DNA of 64,000 bases, from the NCBI GenBank assembly GCA_030278955.1, contig JAOANR010000004.1:60019541-60083540 (forward strand), in the 5' to 3' direction. A program made the translations under genes and the position numbers. Positions within the stretch are counted from its first letter, which is position 1, and the number at the start of each line of letters is the position of its first letter. Below are positions 59,036-64,000 of the stretch, piece after piece. The notes beneath the pieces were generated by a model. That model was not told the DNA's origin. It saw only the letters and a list, made by a program, of their open reading frames with translations, and ran no database searches. This stretch comes from Hygrophila difformis (lineage: Eukaryota; Streptophyta; Magnoliopsida; Lamiales; Acanthaceae).

Positions 59036-59230
59036 GGGAATATTATATTATTCCAAGGTAAGCACACTTAACTTTGGAGTTCTTATAGAATTGTTACCAA
59101 AAAAGAAGTGTACTTTATTGATTGAGTAGCTTATTTCATTTCATTCAAGGCTTTTTTGGGGTATTACATTATAAGAGCCTAATTAAAACATTCCCTCAGG
59201 GCCCAAAAAGTTCGAGCCCCTGCTATTAGG

Positions 59231-59948
59231 CCCCTAAGAAAGATTAGGAAATTTTCGTTCACCAAAAGGTGGACTGGATCATTTTGTCTTTTGATGCCAA
59301 AATTTGCTCTGATATCTTATTAGTCGGTTCAATGAATCAGACACTAGTCATTTATATTGAAAGATAAGTAATTGACCACTAAATAAAATTTCAACCTCCA
59401 AATTTTTCCATCATATGATGTATATAAATAATTAATGTGATTTAAATTAATATGCAGATTAGAATACGTCTATTATAAATTTTTGTCCATTAATTTGATG
59501 TATGGACCAAATGCGTGCAATGAAATCAAGTATCACATATGATCATCATCGATGCTTTTATAGTGAAATGATTTTCGATTCATTGTTTTTATTTGTATTA
59601 AAAGAAATCCCACTTTAGAGGGGAAAGATTGATCCCAATGGGCAATGGCCCTCAATTGGGATTATTGAAAAATTTCATTACAGAGATTCCCATTATTATA
59701 GAAATTGGAAGTATTATTTTTTCTTTTCAAGTAAAGAAATAGCACTTTAATGAAGGGGGTGGGCGAAGGGCTCAATAGTCATTCTCCTTTCTCGATGGCC
59801 CAAATTTGACCCCACTTAAAAAGAGATTGTGCCAATATTAGATATAACAATAATCTCAATACCAAAAACTTTATAAGTCCGTTTATAAAGGTTTTCAATT
59901 TAAAAAACTTTATTTGAAATAAATAAATCGTTGTAATACACAAATATA
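59231..59948. other. Gene-free spacer
   Basis: No gene, RNA or element recognised. Confidence 0.4.
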
Positions 59949-59964
59949 CCCCCCCCCCCCCCCC
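59949..59964. repeat. Poly-C run (16)
   Basis: Sixteen consecutive Cs immediately before the tandem duplication starting at 59965. The exact length may be unreliable. Confidence 0.8.
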
Positions 59965-60312
59965 AATGATTTATTTCCGTCAAACATAATAAATTTGCAT
60001 TATTTTCTTCTTTAATATCAAATTCAGGTTGTTAAAATCGCGATCCTGATCGTACAATCGCACGATCCTACGATCCTAGTCATAAAAAACGATCTGGATC
60101 ACTTAGGATCGAGAATGTGTTCCCCAATGCCCCATGGTAATGATTTATTTCCGTCAAACATAATAAATTTGCATTATTTTCTTCTTTAATATCAAAATCA
60201 GGTCGTTAAAATCGCGATCCTGATCGTAGGATCCCACGATGTGATCCTACGATCCTAGTCATAAAAAACGATCTGGATCGCCTTAGGATCGAGAATGTGT
60301 TAGGATCGTGCT
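59965..60312. repeat. 174-bp tandem duplication across an hAT terminus
   Basis: The segment starting AATGATTTATTTCCGTCAAA at 59965 is repeated from 60139 with period about 174 bp and a few differences. Each copy spans flanking DNA plus the left end of the hAT MITE at 60199-60629. Confidence 0.88.
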
Positions 60313-60629
60313 AGGATTGGGTTAGGATCGTAGGATCGCTATGCGATCCGATCCTAACCTCTATGGTTTTGGTTATGCTATTTTTTTTGTCAATTTTGTT
60401 TAATATATCTTTACAATGTTGAACTCAAAATGGTTGAGTTATGTGTCCGTGCTTAACTTCCATTGTATCATGAATAAGCATGTTGTTTAGTTAGATAATT
60501 AACAAGCATTATTTTTTAAAAATATAAATAACAATTTTATAGGATCTTAGGATCTCGATTCGATCATACGATCCCGATCTTGCAAAGACAAAAACGATCC
60601 TATATAGGATCCCGATCTTAACAACCTTG
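60199..60629. mobile_element. hAT-type MITE made of GGATCG motifs
   Basis: Flanked by a perfect 8-bp duplication ATCAAAAT (60191-60198, 60630-60637). Ends CAGGTCGTTAAAATCG and, inverted, CAAGGTTGTTAAGATCG. Both ends are dense in GATCCTA/TAGGATC motifs. A second copy of its left end lies upstream because of the tandem duplication. Confidence 0.83.
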
Positions 60630-60648
60630 ATCAAAATACAATTTTAAA

Positions 60649-60686
60649 GAACAAAGGCTTTTTTTTGGGAAAGCAACGAACAAAGG
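60649..60686 (-). repeat. Micro-insertion, minus strand, 9-bp target duplication
   Basis: Direct repeats GAACAAAGG (60649-60657, 60678-60686) flank a 20-bp insert that reads GTTGCTTTCCC plus As on the minus strand. The tip matches the LINE tail at 48200. Confidence 0.6.
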
Positions 60687-60788
60687 TTTAAGTAGGCATT
60701 GAAAGCAAAATCTTGAATTTAAGCTTTTATAAGTATAGAAAACTGATTTATTTCTTTTTAGGTATTATTTATGTCCATTAGTATTTCA

Positions 60789-60835
60789 AGATTGTTTTTG
60801 AACTTGTTTACCAAAAAAAGATTGTTTTTTAACTT
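60789..60835 (+). repeat. Micro-insertion with 17-bp target duplication
   Basis: Direct repeats AGATTGTTTTTGAACTT (60789-60805) and its copy at 60819-60835 (one mismatch) flank a 13-bp insert GTTTACCAAAAAA, matching the SINE tip at 58770-58780 (CTTACC plus As). Confidence 0.75.
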
Positions 60836-60850
60836 TAAAAAACTTAAGAA

Positions 60851-61186
60851 TGTTGTGAATAAATACAACTAGTTTAGCCTATTAGCATATGTATATAGTG
60901 CTAGTGTAGTAAAAACTAAAGACTATAATGAAGAAATATAAAGAAAGAAGATGAAGTGTATAATGGACACTATATGATTATGATGAGAGGATTTTCTTCT
61001 CTTTACTTACATTACATTTGAGCAAATAGTGGGGTATTTATACAAGATTTTTTCCACTAAATCCACTATAAAAAATCACTATCAAAGCCACTATGGTCAC
61101 TTATTGGAGTGGTTATTATGGAATGGTTAAGTGGAGTGGATGTTTTAAATGGTAGTGTGGAAGACATACACATAATGTTCACAACA
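60851..61186 (-). repeat. 3' LTR of the Copia element
   Basis: 336 bp with inverted tips TGTTGTGAA and TTCACAACA. On the minus strand it is directly preceded by the polypurine tract ACAAGGGGGAG (61187-61197). A TATAAATA-type promoter box lies at about 61033-61041 on the minus strand. The left flank AAGAA (60846-60850) would be the target duplication; its partner is outside the window. Confidence 0.9.
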
Positions 61187-61322
61187 CTCCCCCTTGTATG
61201 TCTTCGATACAAAGAATATGCCTCGTTAAAACCTTACTAGGAAAAAACCCAGTGGGAAAAAATCCAAGTGAAGGAAAAAGAGTACAGTATTCTTGTATCC
61301 AGTGCTCCCCCTGATTTGGACA

Positions 61323-64000
61323 TTAGTTTAAATCTCGAAGCCGCCGCATTCCAATTTTCTTCACGAGTTTCTCGAACGTTGCAGTCGGCAATGCCTTAGT
61401 AAATAGATCCGCTAAATTATTTTCTGATCGAATTTGTTGCACATCGACTTCACCATTCTTTTGAAGATCATGAGTGTAGAAGAATTTTGGTGAAATATGC
61501 TTCGTTCTATCTCCTTTTATATAACCCCCTTTCAACTGGGCTACACAAGCCGAATTATCTTCAAATAAAATTGTTGGGGGCATTTGTGGTTCAGTGATTA
61601 AACCACAACTCTTCAATATATGTTGAGTCATTGACCTCAACCAAACACATTCTCGACTTGCTTCATGGATTGCTAATATTTCGGCATGATTAGAAGAAGT
61701 AGCAGTTAGAGTCTGCTTCATTGACCTCCAAGAGATAACAGTTCCACCACACGTGAAGATATAACCTGTTTGAGATTTGGCTTTGTGTGGGTCTGATAAA
61801 TAACCTGCATCGGCATAGCCAATTAACTCATGTCGAGAGTCTTTTGGGTAAAATAACCCAAGATCAATTGTTCCTTGGAGATAGCGAAAAATATGTTTTA
61901 TGCCTTTCCAATGTCGTTGAGTAGGGCAAGAGCTGAATCTTGCGAGTAGATTGACTGCAAACGCGATATCAGGTCGCGTGCTGTTTGCAAGATACATTAA
62001 CGCACCAATTGCGCTTAAATATGGGATTTCTGGGCCAAGTTGCTCTTCATTATCTTCTTTTGGCCTAAATGGATCCTTTGCAGGATCAAGTGCCCGAACG
62101 GCCATTGGATTATTTAGCGGATGAGCATAATCCATTCGAAATTGCTTTAATACCTTTTGGGTATAAGCTGATTGATGAACAAATATGCCCATTTCCAAAT
62201 GCTCAATTTGTAGGCCAAGGCAAAATTTCGTTTTCCCGAAATCTTTGATTTCAAACTCCTTTTTCAGATATTCGACCGCCTTTTTCAACTCTTCAGGAGT
62301 TCCAATTAGATTTAAATCATCAACATAGACTGCGACGATCACAAATTCTGACCCATTTTTCTTTATAAATACACAAGGGCTGATCGGGTCATTTGTATAG
62401 CATTCCTTTATCAAACTTTCACTGAGGCGGTTGTACCACATTCGGCCAGATTGCTTGAGCCCATACAACGATTTTTGCAGTTTGATGGAATAAGTTTCTC
62501 TGGATTTTGAGTTGCAAGACTCAGGTAATTTAAACCCTTCAGGTATTTTCATATAAATATCATTTTCCAATGAGCCATATAAATATGCAGTAACAACATC
62601 CATCAGCCTCATTTCGAGATTTTCTCGTACTGCTAGACTCATTAGATACCTGAATGTTATTCCATCCATAACTGGGGAATATGTTTCCTCAAAATCAATT
62701 CCCGGTCGTTGTGAAAAACCTTGGGCTACAAGCCTTGCCTTATATTTGACAATTTCATTATTTTCATTTCTTTTTCTCACAAACACCCATCTGTAGCCAA
62801 CAGGCTTCACATTTTTTGGTGTTTGGACAATAGGGCCGAATACTTTTCGTTTATTCAGTGAATCTAGTTCAGACTGAATCGCATCTTTCCATTTTGGCCA
62901 ATCATTTCTTTTCCGACATTCTTCAACTGATCTTGGTTCAGGATCCTCGTTATTTTCCATTACATCGAGTGCAACGTTGTATGCAAAAGCATTATCAACG
63001 TTTGTTTCTTTGCGGTTCCAACATTTCCCAGTATTGATATAATTGAAAGAAGTTTCAATAACTTCATTTTCTTCTGGGTGAATATTTTCAGGATCAACCT
63101 TTTCGGGGGTTGAATCAATTTCTCCTTCAGGAGTATCATCCGTGATTGATTTATCACCCATATGGATAATTTTCCTCTTTCGTGGATTTTTATCCTTGGA
63201 ACCCAAAGGCCTACCACGCTTCAGGCGTGCAGTAGGTTCATTTGCACTTGGAATTTGCCCTTCTGGGACATTTATATTGGCTGGTGCATTTGCTGCATCA
63301 TTTATATATGATTTTGTGACTTTAGCAACATCATTAAAAGCATCGGGTAATTGATTTGCAATTCCCTGCAAATGCACAATTCTTTGAACTTCAAGTTCGC
63401 ATTGCCTTGTATGAGGATCAAGGAAATCAAATGGACTTTGCCAAGATATTTCCTTTTTCAGTTGATCATTTCCTCCCCCTAATGTCGGGAATTGAGTTTC
63501 ATCAAAATGACAGTCTGCAAATCTTGCAGTAAATAAATCACCCGTTTTTTGCTCAAGATATTTAATAATCGAGGGTGATTCATACCCGACATATATGCCC
63601 AACCTTCTTTGAGGTCCCATTTTTGTGCGTTGTGGTGGCGCAATCGGTACATAAACCGCACACCCAAAAATTCGCAAGTGGGATATATTGGGCTCCTTTC
63701 CAAACACAATTTGTGTAGGGGAGTAGCTATGATAGCTTGTCGGCCTTATTTTCACAAGTGCGGCTGCATGCAATATAGCATGTCCCCAAGCAGAAACAGG
63801 GAGTTTTGATTTCATTAACAAGGGTCTTGCAATTAATTGCAATCGCTTAATAAATGATTCTGCCAGACCATTTTGCGTGTGCACATGAGGCACAGGATGT
63901 TCAACAGTAATTCCAATCGACATGCAGAAATCATCAAATGCATGTGATGTATATTCTCCAGCATTATTAAGGCGTATTTTCTTTATCGGATGATCTGGAA
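61323..64000 (-). CDS. Copia polyprotein, integrase-RT-RNase H part (continues past right edge)
   Basis: One open frame of at least 891 codons that runs off the window. The visible part begins inside the integrase core (PDHPIKKIRLNNAGEYTSHA, then NGLAESFIKRLQLIARPLL). The family's catalytic Asp before NAGE is Asn here (codon 63966-63968). The RT follows with WVFVRKRNENNEIVKYKARL, EETYSPVMDGITFRYLMSLA, QKSLYGLKQSGRMWYNRL and the catalytic YVDDL. The RNase H end has GYADAGYLSDPHKAKSQTGY, SNHAEILAIHEA and RTKHISPKFFYTHDL. It stops at 61323, 136 bp before the LTR. Apart from the Asn the visible frame is intact, so the insertion may be fairly young. Particle formation and replication functions are those known for Pseudoviridae. 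Confidence 0.94.
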   Translation of the reverse strand, partial: PDHPIKKIRLNNAGEYTSHAFDDFCMSIGITVEHPVPHVHTQNGLAESFIKRLQLIARPLLMKSKLPVSAWGHAILHAAALVKIRPTSYHSYSPTQIVFGKEPNISHLRIFGCAVYVPIAPPQRTKMGPQRRLGIYVGYESPSIIKYLEQKTGDLFTARFADCHFDETQFPTLGGGNDQLKKEISWQSPFDFLDPHTRQCELEVQRIVHLQGIANQLPDAFNDVAKVTKSYINDAANAPANINVPEGQIPSANEPTARLKRGRPLGSKDKNPRKRKIIHMGDKSITDDTPEGEIDSTPEKVDPENIHPEENEVIETSFNYINTGKCWNRKETNVDNAFAYNVALDVMENNEDPEPRSVEECRKRNDWPKWKDAIQSELDSLNKRKVFGPIVQTPKNVKPVGYRWVFVRKRNENNEIVKYKARLVAQGFSQRPGIDFEETYSPVMDGITFRYLMSLAVRENLEMRLMDVVTAYLYGSLENDIYMKIPEGFKLPESCNSKSRETYSIKLQKSLYGLKQSGRMWYNRLSESLIKECYTNDPISPCVFIKKNGSEFVIVAVYVDDLNLIGTPEELKKAVEYLKKEFEIKDFGKTKFCLGLQIEHLEMGIFVHQSAYTQKVLKQFRMDYAHPLNNPMAVRALDPAKDPFRPKEDNEEQLGPEIPYLSAIGALMYLANSTRPDIAFAVNLLARFSSCPTQRHWKGIKHIFRYLQGTIDLGLFYPKDSRHELIGYADAGYLSDPHKAKSQTGYIFTCGGTVISWRSMKQTLTATSSNHAEILAIHEASRECVWLRSMTQHILKSCGLITEPQMPPTILFEDNSACVAQLKGGYIKGDRTKHISPKFFYTHDLQKNGEVDVQQIRSENNLADLFTKALPTATFEKLVKKIGMRRLRDLN

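Larger units (their letters stand above)
57794..59222. mobile_element. Older hAT-type element with nested insertions
   Basis: Flanked by a perfect 8-bp duplication CTATTAGG (57786-57793, 59223-59230). Ends CAGAGC(CGGCTC...) and, inverted, CAGGGGCTCGAACTTTTTGG. Interrupted a few bases from its left end by a younger hAT MITE (57800-58424) and further in by a SINE (58634-58780). No transposase coding seen. Confidence 0.75.

Noticed and set aside
1..64000. CRISPR arrays, operons, bacterial or organelle genes
   Set aside because: None seen; gene structure and repeats are those of a plant nuclear genome.

Overview
The window is nuclear DNA of a flowering plant, most likely a eudicot. The evidence is GT-AG introns, plant-specific gene families (POLLUX channel, type I MADS-box, serpin, CLC-c, FemAB-like chloroplast protein, DUF707) and dense plant transposons. 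I cannot name the species; an asterid is only a guess. Base composition is AT-rich between genes. One 500-base run of N (15617-16116) is an assembly gap.

Layout: 1-4169 (-) is the 5' two-thirds of a POLLUX/DMI1-type ion channel gene that runs off the left edge. 5671-6798 (-) is a MADS-box gene of the M-beta type. 7501-13146 is a full-length LINE with a perfect 16-bp target duplication and one frameshift in ORF2. 13163-15616 is AT-rich and carries a SINE and a Tourist-like MITE. 16117-16877 (+) is the 3' part of a serpin gene cut by the gap. 17799-19451 (+) is a broken short-chain dehydrogenase pseudogene. 20062-21461 holds a palindromic TRIM-like element and an hAT-type MITE. 21841-28507 (+) is a 12-exon FemAB-like acyltransferase gene. 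29928-35363 (-) is a complete 7-exon CLC-c anion transporter gene. 36940-51000 is gene-poor and packed with transposons: a MULE with nested elements, a cluster of Stowaway MITEs, a Tourist and hAT MITEs. 51046-52273 is a long fold-back element. 52690-56275 (-) is a DUF707 gene of about 15 exons. 57794-60629 contains nested hAT elements, SINEs and a tandem duplication. 60851-64000 (-) is the 3' part of a Copia retrotransposon with its 3' LTR.

The host genes are unrelated single genes, as usual in plants, and do not form an operon-like set. CLC-c (tonoplast anion transport) and POLLUX (nuclear-envelope cation channel) both move ions but belong to different pathways.

The most unusual signal is a recurrent class of very small insertions. 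Each is 13-20 bp, ends in an A-run preceded by a few bases matching the 3' tails of local LINEs/SINEs, and is flanked by direct repeats of 9-18 bp (two slightly imperfect). They look like extreme 5'-truncated retroposition events. A second theme is a set of hAT-type MITEs, each filled with its own private short motif.
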